DNA of 7,401 nt from Citrobacter sp. (GCA_019415335.1 DXKH01000145.1:1-7401), one strand, 5' to 3'; counted from the stretch's first letter, positions 1 to 6,001 are shown. Numbers and translations: made by a program. The notes: generated from the letters alone by a model not told the origin.

Positions 1-66
1 CCAGCGCAACATGTCCTGAATGGTTTGCAGCTCATTTACTGCTTCATCAACGAAAATTTTATCCAC
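1..66 (-). CDS. prmB: PrmB, ribosomal protein uL3 glutamine methyltransferase (N-terminal 22 residues only)
   Basis: The minus strand from base 66 reads GTG then DKIFVDEAVNELQTIQDMLRW, which I recognise as the start of E. coli PrmB (YfcB). Only 22 codons lie in the window, so the SAM-binding and NPPY catalytic parts are out of view. The start is a GTG, fixed by a strong Shine-Dalgarno GGAGGAA at 70-76 on the minus strand, three bases upstream. The family N5-methylates a glutamine of large-subunit protein uL3 in the cytoplasm and aids 50S assembly. It is divergent from smrB. The identity rests on the remembered N-terminus and the neighbour, not on catalytic motifs. Confidence 0.9.
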   Translation of the reverse strand, partial: MDKIFVDEAVNELQTIQDMLRW

Positions 67-231
67 GTATTCCTCCAGGGCATGATCGCAATAATTTCGG
101 CGGCTAGTTTGCCATGAAGATGACGATAAATCAGCATTCACACGCGGTGAGTGAGGAAAAATACGTTTTAAGCGATCGATTGTACGGTGAGTCGGGTAAA
201 CTGTAGGAAAATTAAAAATAGAGACAGATAA
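67..231. other. prmB-smrB divergent intergenic spacer
   Basis: This 165-bp gap separates the divergent genes and should hold both promoters. I found no convincing -35/-10 pair on either strand. TTGTAC at 180-185 is a possible -35 for smrB, but no good -10 sits at the right distance. The 8-mer CGGTGAGT occurs twice in direct orientation, at 145-152 and 185-192 (40 bp apart), and may be chance. smrB itself has only a weak Shine-Dalgarno (GAGAC in the A-rich leader). No small ORF or RNA gene is supported. Confidence 0.5.
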
Positions 232-783
232 ATGAAAAAGAAAACAACACTTAGCGAGGAGGACCAGGCGCTGTTTCGCCAGTTGATGGCCGGTACTCGC
301 CAACTTAAGCAGGACACCATTGTCCATCGACCACAACGCAAGAAAATCAGCGAAGTGCCGGTCAAGCGGTTGATTCAGGAGCAGGCCGATGCCAGCCATT
401 ATTTCTCTGACGAGTTTCAACCATTATTAAATACCGAAGGTCCGGTGAAATATGTTCGCCCGGATGTCAGCCATTTTGAAGCGAAGAAACTGCGGCGCGG
501 TGATTATTCACCGGAGCTGTTTTTGGATTTGCACGGTTTGACGCAGCTGCAAGCCAAGCAGGAGTTAGGCGCATTGATTGCCGCCTGCCGCCGCGAACAT
601 GTGTTTTGCGCCTGTGTGATGCATGGTCATGGTAAGCATATTTTGAAGCAGCAAACGCCGCTGTGGCTGGCGCAACATCCGCATGTGATGGCATTTCATC
701 AGGCACCGAAAGAGTACGGTGGTGATGCGGCATTGCTGGTGTTGATAGAAGTGGATGAGTGGCTGCCGCCGGAATTGCCCTGA
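232..783 (+). CDS. smrB: SmrB, collision-activated ribosome rescue endonuclease (Smr domain)
   Basis: Complete 183-residue protein, the usual length. From the family: SmrB binds collided ribosomes and cuts the mRNA between them, giving truncated messages that feed tmRNA rescue. In sequence: a charged N-terminal part (about residues 1-90) carries the ribosome-contacting extension. The C-terminal Smr domain shows the catalytic DLHG motif at 99-102 (D99, H101) and the HGHGKH motif at 131-136, so the active site looks intact. The start is the first Met of [12 protein letters not shown], as in E. coli, although the Shine-Dalgarno is weak. It is divergent from prmB. Downstream there is no recognisable terminator before the ATPase gene 85 bp away, so read-through is possible. 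It looks like core genome, with nothing odd in the coding sequence. Confidence 0.97.
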   Translation: MKKKTTLSEEDQALFRQLMAGTRQLKQDTIVHRPQRKKISEVPVKRLIQEQADASHYFSDEFQPLLNTEGPVKYVRPDVSHFEAKKLRRGDYSPELFLDLHGLTQLQAKQELGALIAACRREHVFCACVMHGHGKHILKQQTPLWLAQHPHVMAFHQAPKEYGGDAALLVLIEVDEWLPPELP

Positions 784-807
784 CATCATGACGGGCATAC
801 GCTTTCA

Positions 808-837
808 CTGACAGACGCCGACGGTTAAGTGTAAGAT
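808..837 (+). promoter_or_regulatory. candidate sigma-70 promoter for the PtuA-PtuB-like operon
   Basis: CTGACA at 808-813 matches the -35 consensus at five of six bases. TAAGAT at 832-837 matches the -10 at four of six, with an 18-bp spacer. It ends 31 bp before the ATPase start codon. Overlapping it is an imperfect inverted repeat, CTTTCACT (802-809) and AGTGTAAG (828-835), with one mismatch, which could be an operator or chance. No experimental support is visible in the sequence. Confidence 0.4.
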
Positions 838-868
838 TATCCAAACAGAACTCAACGCAGGGCACTCA

Positions 869-2227
869 ATGATGAATATCCGCACGCTTAAGCTCACTAA
901 TCTGGGGCGGTTTGAAGAACTTGACGTTCATCTGGCTCCAGTGGAGGAGTTCAAGAGCAATGTGACCGTTTTTATTGGTAATAATGGTGCAGGTAAAACA
1001 TCAATATTAAAATCGTTGGCAACCAGCCTGAGTTGGTTCGTTGCCCGAGTTCGTACTGAAAAGGGTAACGGTAGCCCTATTCCTGAAGACGCTATTCTGA
1101 ACGGTAGGAGTTCGGCGACAATTGAACTTCAGGTACTGAATACGCATCCAGCGACGGAGGCCGCTACGCCCTACCGTTGGTTGCTTGCCAGAACGGCCAG
1201 TGGGAAAAAATCGACCACCGCCTCCAGCCTGCAAGAGGCCAGCCAATTGGCTGCGTTTTATCGAGATCAATACACCCAGAATAGCGGGGCATCCTTCCCG
1301 CTTATCGCCTTCTATCCCGTAGAACGTGTCGTGCTGGATGTGCCGTTGAAAATAAAAGAACGTCATAATTTTTTGCAACTGGATGGCTACGATAACGCCC
1401 TGAATCAGGGTATTGATTTCCGCCGTTTCTTTGAGTGGTTTCGCAATCGCGAAGATGCAGAAAATGAATCGGGCTTACCCCAAGACGTTCTGGATAAGCT
1501 CAGTACCAGGATAGATCTCGATAACGCCGTCTTAAATGCATTAACGGCAATCATGGCCTCGTCCCGGGATCGCCAGTTGACCGCCGTCAGAACGGCCATT
1601 AGTCGCTTTATGCCAGGGTTCAGCAACTTACGCGTCAGGCGTAAACCTCGCCTGCATATGTCGATAGATAAAAATGGCCAGACACTGAATGTGCTGCAAT
1701 TATCGCAGGGTGAAAAATCACTGATGGCGTTAGTCGGCGATATTGCTCGCCGCCTGGCAATGATGAACCCGATGTTAGAAAACCCGCTAAACGGCGAGGG
1801 AATTGTATTAATTGATGAAGTGGACATGCACCTGCATCCAACATGGCAGCGTACAATCATCCAGCGTCTGACGACAACATTCCCACATTGCCAGTTTGTC
1901 TTAACAACCCACTCTCCTTTAGTGATCAGTGATTGCAAAGATGTGCTGGTTTATTCTCTGGATGATGGCGAATTAACGCAGCTCCCGTCTCTGTATGGGC
2001 AAGATGCGAATACTGTGCTTTTGAATGTGATGGATACGGATATTCGCAATGCGACAGTGGCAGAAAAACTTAACGATCTTCTGGATCTGATTCAGAAAAA
2101 CGACTTTATCAACGCTAACGCTCTTCTGAATACGCTAAGCCTGGAACTTCCTGAAAACCATCTTGAACTGGTGAAAGCCAGAATGCTTCTGCGCAAACAG
2201 GAAATTAAACATGCGCGAAATAACTAA
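869..2227 (+). CDS. ptuA: PtuA-like ABC/SMC-type ATPase of a Septu-type antiphage module
   Basis: A 452-residue cytoplasmic ATPase of the RecF/SMC-like AAA class (COG3950-like). Visible motifs in order: Walker A GNNGAGKTS at 37-45; an IAFYPVERVVLD segment after the first lobe; a predicted helical middle (about 180-260); ABC signature LSQGEKS at 278-284; Walker B VLIDE at 313-317 (D316, E317) running into a D-loop-like DMHLHP; and a switch histidine in TTHSP (H348). The C-terminal 100 residues are helical, with the GQDANTVLLNVM segment typical of PtuA-like ATPases. All ATPase residues look intact. In Septu and retron Ec78 systems PtuA forms a complex with the nuclease PtuB and controls it. AGGG at 859-862 sits 6 nt before the ATG at 869. 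A second ATG follows at 872, so the start is uncertain by one codon. It overlaps the nuclease gene by 17 nt. The alternative is another OLD-like ATPase-nuclease pair. Confidence 0.85.
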   Translation: MMNIRTLKLTNLGRFEELDVHLAPVEEFKSNVTVFIGNNGAGKTSILKSLATSLSWFVARVRTEKGNGSPIPEDAILNGRSSATIELQVLNTHPATEAATPYRWLLARTASGKKSTTASSLQEASQLAAFYRDQYTQNSGASFPLIAFYPVERVVLDVPLKIKERHNFLQLDGYDNALNQGIDFRRFFEWFRNREDAENESGLPQDVLDKLSTRIDLDNAVLNALTAIMASSRDRQLTAVRTAISRFMPGFSNLRVRRKPRLHMSIDKNGQTLNVLQLSQGEKSLMALVGDIARRLAMMNPMLENPLNGEGIVLIDEVDMHLHPTWQRTIIQRLTTTFPHCQFVLTTHSPLVISDCKDVLVYSLDDGELTQLPSLYGQDANTVLLNVMDTDIRNATVAEKLNDLLDLIQKNDFINANALLNTLSLELPENHLELVKARMLLRKQEIKHARNN

Positions 2228-2870
2228 AGGGCAACCGCCGGCCAGTTTGCAACAGTGGGTGAGAGCAAAACCACGGGATAAAAATGCCAATCAGTGGTTT
2301 CAGGAACTTTATGCGCAAAAAAAATGGGATATCGTTGGCGATCTCAGCCAGCAGTGCGCTCAGGAGCAATTTTATCTCTGTGCTTATTGCTGCGATCGCG
2401 TGACAGGTACAAACCGCGATACCGTTAATGAACATGTCGAAGCCAGGGATTTAGCTCCTGCTCGCAGTCTGGAATTCACGAATATCGTTGCAAGCTGCAA
2501 AACAAAAGGCCAGTGTGACGACTCGCATAAGAACCAGCCATTGCTGTTAACGCCGCTTATGCCGGAATGTGAAACCGAGTTTATCTTCAAGATCAGTGGT
2601 CGAATTGAAGGGACGACGCCGAGAGCTATCGATGCAATTAAGGTACTCAACCTTGGCGATAGTGAACGTAATAATCGGGCATTGATTGAAAAACGTAAGC
2701 AGCTTTCCGACAGCCTTCTGTGGGCTAATGGCATTGCCCCTTCAGAGGGGCTTGAGGATGACGACCTGCTGCAAGCGGTTATCGACGAATTACTCACCCC
2801 CGTCGACGGTTATCTGGCACCTTTCGCTCCCGTGGTGGCGAATATTCTAAAAAACTGGATGACCGCATGA
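2211..2870 (+). CDS. ptuB: PtuB-like HNH endonuclease (TIGR02646-like)
   Basis: A 219-residue protein with the layout of the PtuB/TIGR02646 HNH family. The N-terminus MREITKGQPPASLQ matches the family's usual opening. A zinc-binding CxxC (C57, C60) is followed by NEH (H75, likely general base), the asparagine in FTNIVASC (N91), and a second metal pair C96 and C102 leading to H106. That is a complete HNH/beta-beta-alpha-metal set. The C-terminal half (about 115-219) is helical and probably contacts the ATPase. It starts inside the ptuA-like gene with a 17-nt overlap and AGGA at 2199-2202, 8 nt before the ATG, so the two are one operon and translationally coupled. By family knowledge PtuB degrades DNA (tRNA cleavage has been reported for related systems). 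The actual target here is unknown. No reverse transcriptase or retron RNA lies alongside. Confidence 0.87.
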   Translation: MREITKGQPPASLQQWVRAKPRDKNANQWFQELYAQKKWDIVGDLSQQCAQEQFYLCAYCCDRVTGTNRDTVNEHVEARDLAPARSLEFTNIVASCKTKGQCDDSHKNQPLLLTPLMPECETEFIFKISGRIEGTTPRAIDAIKVLNLGDSERNNRALIEKRKQLSDSLLWANGIAPSEGLEDDDLLQAVIDELLTPVDGYLAPFAPVVANILKNWMTA

Positions 2871-2874
2871 CATA

Positions 2875-2901
2875 ACGGATGGCCGATACCCGACCATCCG
2901 T
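2875..2901. terminator. hairpin between convergent operons, possible terminator without a U-tract
   Basis: ACGGATGG (2875-2882) and CCATCCGT (2894-2901) form a perfect 8-bp stem. After one mismatch, C2884-G2892 and G2885-C2891 can add two more pairs, leaving a 5-base loop. It occupies most of the 41-bp gap between the nuclease stop codon and the yfcO stop codon, so it would be transcribed at the 3' end of both operons. No T-run follows on the plus strand. On the minus strand a T6 lies about 20 nt beyond the stem, too far for a standard intrinsic terminator. It may instead stabilise 3' ends. Confidence 0.45.
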
Positions 2902-2911
2902 ACCAGAGTCA

Positions 2912-3751
2912 CTACAATTCATTCAATACATACTGAAAACGACACGTAGAATCAATCGGTTGTCGGCTACTGGTATTCACCTTCACCACAATATCGTGCA
3001 GTTGTTTATCCGTTACTGGATGACGTGTAGGGGAAACCGTTACTGTCGATTTATCGCAACCGTAAGAGGTAAAGGTTAACAGTTCCGAGACCACGCGGCA
3101 GTATGCTCCTCTGTTATCAAAAACGCTGCCATCACAGAGTTTGCCGTCTTGCATCAGGTAGGTCGAAAGCGTGGTGGTGATGGTCGAGCCATTGGACTGT
3201 AACTGCAACGCTTTACTATGGCTGACATAATTCTCATTCCACGAAATATCAAATGAAGTCACCGGAATCGTTGGGCATGCCGTAGCATGATCCGTTGGGC
3301 CAGTATATATTCCATATGCATGTTGATCTGATACCTCATAAAAAGAGGCGATCCACGGACAGCCATAATTGTCAGATTGAACGGTAACTTTAAATGTCTC
3401 ATATGCGCATCGAAACAGCGTCGTATTTATCCCAGGGCAAAACGAGTTATCAGTGCTACTATAGTCAACAAGAGTCAACGTTGGCGCAGGGCCAGACCCC
3501 GTCCATGAAACGACCCTCGCGTCAGTGCCTATATACCCGGTAGTATTGTATACCCCATAGGCAACCTCGCCTGGGGTTAACACAGTGACATGTAAGGCTC
3601 CTGTGGTGAAACCTGCTCTCCCCATCCCATAGTAAATTTTCACACTATCAAAAGTTGCGCTGGTGAGTTTATCCCTGGCATAACTCTTTGGCGTACCTAC
3701 ACTCATTACGAGCAATATCAGGCTCGCGAAAAACATCATCCATTTTTTCAT
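2912..3751 (-). CDS. yfcO: YfcO, putative Yfc fimbria-associated distal protein (DUF2544-like)
   Basis: A 279-residue exported protein at the end of the fimbrial operon, where E. coli carries yfcO. The frame is open further upstream, but I chose the Met at 3751: MKKWMMFFASLILLVMS is a clear signal peptide (cleavage probably after SYA, residue 25), and the start lies one base after the yfcP stop. The mature part has eight cysteines (105, 115, 131, 159, 206, 218, 232, 270), four per half, and is rich in Ser, Thr and Tyr. It lacks the compact one-disulfide pilin plan of its neighbours. Size and position suggest a tip or adhesin-like component, but this is inference and no receptor is evident. 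There is almost no Shine-Dalgarno, so expression should depend on coupling to yfcP. It looks more AT-rich than upstream genes (bases 3301-3360 are 24/60 G+C). Confidence 0.85.
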   Translation of the reverse strand: MKKWMMFFASLILLVMSVGTPKSYARDKLTSATFDSVKIYYGMGRAGFTTGALHVTVLTPGEVAYGVYNTTGYIGTDARVVSWTGSGPAPTLTLVDYSSTDNSFCPGINTTLFRCAYETFKVTVQSDNYGCPWIASFYEVSDQHAYGIYTGPTDHATACPTIPVTSFDISWNENYVSHSKALQLQSNGSTITTTLSTYLMQDGKLCDGSVFDNRGAYCRVVSELLTFTSYGCDKSTVTVSPTRHPVTDKQLHDIVVKVNTSSRQPIDSTCRFQYVLNEL

Positions 3752-3752
3752 C

Positions 3753-4277
3753 TTAAAAATACTCAAAGGTTGCCGTCGCCGTGGCGCTGAAATCACCGGG
3801 CGTCACATCCCGCCCACTTTTTGTCTGTAACCAGGCATTGAAGTTGAGAGTGTTACTGCCCTGATTCAGCGGGAACGTCACGCCCGTCGTGTCGTTGATA
3901 GGCACCGCTGCGCCCGCCGCCGTTTCAATACCAATCCCGACCCCGGACGCTGACGATGAGGCGTCGATAGCCAGCAATCCGGGCAGTTCGCTGTCTTCCG
4001 TTCCCGCCAGCGTCACTCTGACGCTAAACAGCGTAGAGCTTTTGCAATCCTTCAACTGAAAGACCAGCGGCACTCGATCTGACTGCCCAAGATGCATTAA
4101 ATCGCTGGCGGCAATGGTAGGAAATTGCACCTCCGCCAGCAGACTACCGTTGATCACCGGTGTACAGGATTTACCGAGCAGATTGCCGGTGAAGTGCAGG
4201 TTGTCGACCGCCGGAGCAGTACTGCTGCACAGTAACAGCAGACTGCTGATAAAAACCAACGCATGTTTTTTCGTCAT
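3753..4277 (-). CDS. yfcP: YfcP, fimbrial subunit-like protein
   Basis: A 174-residue pilin-family protein. The signal peptide MTKKHALVFISSLLLLCSS ends near APA (residue 23), followed by a short strand, VDNLHFTGNL, then the disulfide pair C38 and C78 typical of chaperone-usher pilins. The C-terminus, ATATATFEYF, is the alternating beta strand with a near-terminal aromatic residue that the chaperone grips. It would be secreted to the periplasm, folded with YfcS and assembled through YfcU. Translation starts inside the yfcQ stop (ATGA overlap, 4274-4277), with GGTGG as Shine-Dalgarno 7 nt upstream, and stops one base before yfcO. It is a minor subunit or adaptor by position, since the major pilin YfcV would be encoded at the other end of the operon. 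Confidence 0.9.
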   Translation of the reverse strand: MTKKHALVFISSLLLLCSSTAPAVDNLHFTGNLLGKSCTPVINGSLLAEVQFPTIAASDLMHLGQSDRVPLVFQLKDCKSSTLFSVRVTLAGTEDSELPGLLAIDASSSASGVGIGIETAAGAAVPINDTTGVTFPLNQGSNTLNFNAWLQTKSGRDVTPGDFSATATATFEYF

Positions 4278-4289
4278 TGGTAATCCACC
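4274..4289 (-). repeat. 16-nt junction repeat, copy at yfcQ/yfcP
   Basis: On the minus strand GGTGGATTACCAATGA covers the last codons of yfcQ (VDYQ stop), the Shine-Dalgarno GGTGG and the ATG of yfcP. The identical 16 bases occur at 4741-4756. The copy serves at once as coding end, ribosome binding site and start. Confidence 0.9.
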
Positions 4290-4744
4290 TGTAACGTAGC
4301 CCAGGCTTCAAAGTTGGCCTCAGGCAAATCGACGCCGCTCTTTTTGACCGGTACCGCCGTTAACGCCGGCAAAGCCGTTTCATCCACCACCAGTGGCGTA
4401 TTCAGCTTAAAGCTCTGCCCTGCCTGTTTAAGCCGAATCCCCAGGCCTGCGATGTCCGTGCTTACCGCCGCATCGTCAAAGTCGCTCTGCGTGCCGCTCC
4501 AGCTCAAGGTCATTTCCAGTAAAGGGTCACGAACCGGTGTATCGCAAGTAATGCGATACGGCACGATTTGCTCATAATTACTGCCGTTAATGTCGTCGAT
4601 ATTCACGTCCTGAAAGGTTAATTCAATGGTTTCACCGTCGCTAATGGTGCAGTTAGGCGGCTGCACTAAATAACCGTGAAAAGTGACATTTGAGAGCGCC
4701 ATGGAGCAAAAGCCCCACAGCATAAGAAGTGAGATCCGTTTCAT
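4274..4744 (-). CDS. yfcQ: YfcQ, fimbrial subunit-like protein
   Basis: A 156-residue secreted pilin-like protein. A short signal peptide, MKRISLLMLWGFCSMALS (18 residues), is followed by a mature N-terminal strand, NVTFHGYLVQPP, that could act as a donor strand. A disulfide pair, C32 and C67, and a C-terminal strand ending in WATLQVDYQ complete the pilin plan. It resembles YfcR: both have PPxCT followed by NY and YKL/YRI before the second cysteine, and both end VPVK(K/Q)SG...VDYQ, which suggests duplication. It overlaps yfcR and yfcP by four bases each (ATGA). Its Shine-Dalgarno GGTGG can be sequestered in a hairpin within the end of yfcR, so its translation probably depends on ribosomes finishing yfcR. 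Likely an adaptor or minor subunit. Confidence 0.9.
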   Translation of the reverse strand: MKRISLLMLWGFCSMALSNVTFHGYLVQPPNCTISDGETIELTFQDVNIDDINGSNYEQIVPYRITCDTPVRDPLLEMTLSWSGTQSDFDDAAVSTDIAGLGIRLKQAGQSFKLNTPLVVDETALPALTAVPVKKSGVDLPEANFEAWATLQVDYQ

Positions 4745-4756
4745 TGGTAATCCACC
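4741..4756 (-). repeat. 16-nt junction repeat, copy at yfcR/yfcQ
   Basis: An exact copy of the junction element at 4274-4289: end of yfcR (VDYQ stop), Shine-Dalgarno and start of yfcQ. It is consistent with tandem duplication of an ancestral subunit gene together with its translation-coupling signal. Confidence 0.9.
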
Positions 4757-5232
4757 ACAATGGTGGCGCTGGCGCTAAATTCCGCCGCCGTTAACGACGT
4801 GCCGCTCTGTTTCACCGGAACCGCTTCCAGCGCTGGTGCGCCCGAGGAGAAATTAAACGGCAGCCATGCGCCAGACGTTAAGTCGAGTATCGAACTATCG
4901 CTGGCCTTCTGAATCCGAATACCAAACCCAGGAATCCCCGTGCTGATCACCGTTTCACCGTTAATCACGACCGTTGCCGCCTGCATCTGTAGACGCAGGT
5001 CATCCATGGCCAGGTTGTTACAGACAAGCTTGTAATCAATGGGGCGCTTATAATTCACGCCACCAATTCTGGTAATGACAACATTACCGAACTCCACCTC
5101 CGCGCCCGTTACCGTACAAGGAGGCGGAGCATCAACAAGCACCCGTAAAATCATATCCACCGATTTGCTCCCTGCCGTCACGGAGCAACTACCGATGCAG
5201 CCCACCAGCAACCACGCCCACGATCCTTTCAT
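4741..5232 (-). CDS. yfcR: YfcR, fimbrial subunit-like protein
   Basis: A 163-residue pilin-like protein. The frame is open to 5298, but the Met at 5232 begins the signal peptide MKGSWAWLLVGCIGSCSVTA and has GGGAGAG (5238-5244) five bases upstream. The longer form would overlap yfcS and bury the signal. The mature N-terminus, SVDMILRVLVDAPPP, looks like a donor strand. C39 and C71 form the pilin disulfide, and the protein ends SATIVVDYQ. The signal contains LVGC (residues 9-12), which matches a lipobox; SPase I cleavage after VTA (residue 20) fits a fimbrial subunit better. It lies 16 nt after yfcS and overlaps yfcQ by ATGA. It is close to YfcQ in plan. Probably an adaptor joining rod and tip. 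Confidence 0.9.
   Translation of the reverse strand: MKGSWAWLLVGCIGSCSVTAGSKSVDMILRVLVDAPPPCTVTGAEVEFGNVVITRIGGVNYKRPIDYKLVCNNLAMDDLRLQMQAATVVINGETVISTGIPGFGIRIQKASDSSILDLTSGAWLPFNFSSGAPALEAVPVKQSGTSLTAAEFSASATIVVDYQ
4752..4766 (-). promoter_or_regulatory. hairpin covering the yfcQ ribosome binding site
   Basis: In the minus-strand mRNA CCACCA, loop TTG, TGGTGG forms a perfect 6-bp stem. Its 3' arm contains the GGTGG Shine-Dalgarno of yfcQ. Ribosomes completing yfcR would melt it, so it looks like a translational-coupling gate. The equivalent yfcQ/yfcP junction has the same Shine-Dalgarno but no such hairpin. Confidence 0.45.
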
Positions 5233-5248
5233 CCTGGCTCTCCCGTTA

Positions 5249-6001
5249 TCAGCCTTTGCTGCTTTGATCTTCATCCACCTTGCAGGTGTCCCCTTCACAG
5301 CGGAAGATCAGCGGCAGGCGCGCGCCGTAGTCGTTGATGTAGGTCAGCACCGGGGCGCTGTCCATTTTTGCCTTTAACGGCTGTGACGTTTTCGGCGACA
5401 TCACCAGCGGTTTAAACCCGGCAGCGGTCGGCCCTTTCTTCTGTGTGCTGGCATCGCTGATGATGACGTGGTATGGCGTCGGGTTATTGACGGTATAGTC
5501 CTGGCCGCTGCGCGTGAGCGTCACCTTAAACTGCCACGGTTTTCTCATGTCGATCTTCTCCAGCGCCTTTGGTCGCCAGAACAGCTTGATGCGCGTTTGC
5601 AGGGCAATTTGCAGAGTGTTGGCTTTCCCGGTCTTTGGCGGGATCTCACGCACGTTGTAATAGAACAGGCTTTCGCGATCGGACGGCAGCGTGTGAATGT
5701 CCGGCAGCGCCTGAATCTTCACCTGGCCGTTCATCATAGCGTCAATACGCTGCACCGGCGGCAGTACCGCCAGCGGCGAGGTGATTTTGTTGCCCTTCTC
5801 GTCTTCCAGCCAGCTTTGCGCCAGGTAAGGCAGCTTTTCGTTGTTGTTACGCAACGTCACGCTGATCGATTTATCGCTTTCGTTAAACACCAGACGGGTG
5901 CGGTCCGGGGTGACCGAGGCGTGCGCCGCCAGGCTGACGGTGGAAAGCAGTGCCGCCAGCGCCGTGCTGACGACCATTGAACTGGATAATTTATAAGACA
6001 T
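5249..6001 (-). CDS. yfcS: YfcS, periplasmic fimbrial chaperone (PapD/FimC family)
   Basis: A 250-residue chaperone of usual length. The frame is open to 6142, but the Met at 6001 has AAGGAA six bases upstream and opens the signal peptide MSYKLSSSMVVSTALAALL, cleaved after A28 (HA/SVT). The first Ig-like domain shows TPDRTRLVF, with R36 aligning to PapD Arg8, and RIKLFWRP at 137-144, with K139 aligning to PapD Lys112: the two subunit-anchoring basic residues are present. The short F1-G1 region (VREIPPK...LQIALQ) is of the FGS type used for rod-like pili. The second domain ends with CEGDTC, the CX4C disulfide also seen in PapD. It would fold and cap Yfc subunits and deliver them to YfcU, encoded 19 nt upstream. 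All key residues are intact. Confidence 0.96.
   Translation of the reverse strand: MSYKLSSSMVVSTALAALLSTVSLAAHASVTPDRTRLVFNESDKSISVTLRNNNEKLPYLAQSWLEDEKGNKITSPLAVLPPVQRIDAMMNGQVKIQALPDIHTLPSDRESLFYYNVREIPPKTGKANTLQIALQTRIKLFWRPKALEKIDMRKPWQFKVTLTRSGQDYTVNNPTPYHVIISDASTQKKGPTAAGFKPLVMSPKTSQPLKAKMDSAPVLTYINDYGARLPLIFRCEGDTCKVDEDQSSKG

Noticed and set aside
145..192. CGGTGAGT direct repeat in the prmB-smrB spacer as a regulator site
   Set aside because: Only eight bases, two copies, not placed on a recognisable promoter. Chance is likely, so it is only noted in the spacer entry.
467..865. 132-codon minus-strand open frame overlapping smrB and the downstream spacer
   Set aside because: Antisense to conserved smrB, with a low-complexity His/Ala/Arg-rich translation and no family resemblance.
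784..868. Possible retron msr/msd ncRNA upstream of the PtuA-like gene
   Set aside because: Only 85 bp, no long paired structure with branching-G context, and no reverse transcriptase in the window.
1405..1938. 177-codon minus-strand open frame
   Set aside because: Lies entirely within the ptuA-like gene on the other strand, has no recognisable domain, and the plus frame carries complete ATPase motifs.
2879..3079. 66-codon plus-strand frame just after the nuclease gene, considered as a third module gene
   Set aside because: Starts in the hairpin, is antisense to the yfcO 3' end, shows no family features, and yfcO is the better-supported gene.
5233..5298. Longer N-terminus for yfcR (start at 5298)
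   Set aside because: Would overlap yfcS and place a charged 22-residue segment before an obvious signal peptide. The Met at 5232 has a good Shine-Dalgarno.
5468..5980. 170-codon plus-strand open frame, Arg/Gln/Val-rich
   Set aside because: Mirror of the yfcS coding frame in GC-rich sequence. The chaperone motifs on the minus strand are decisive.
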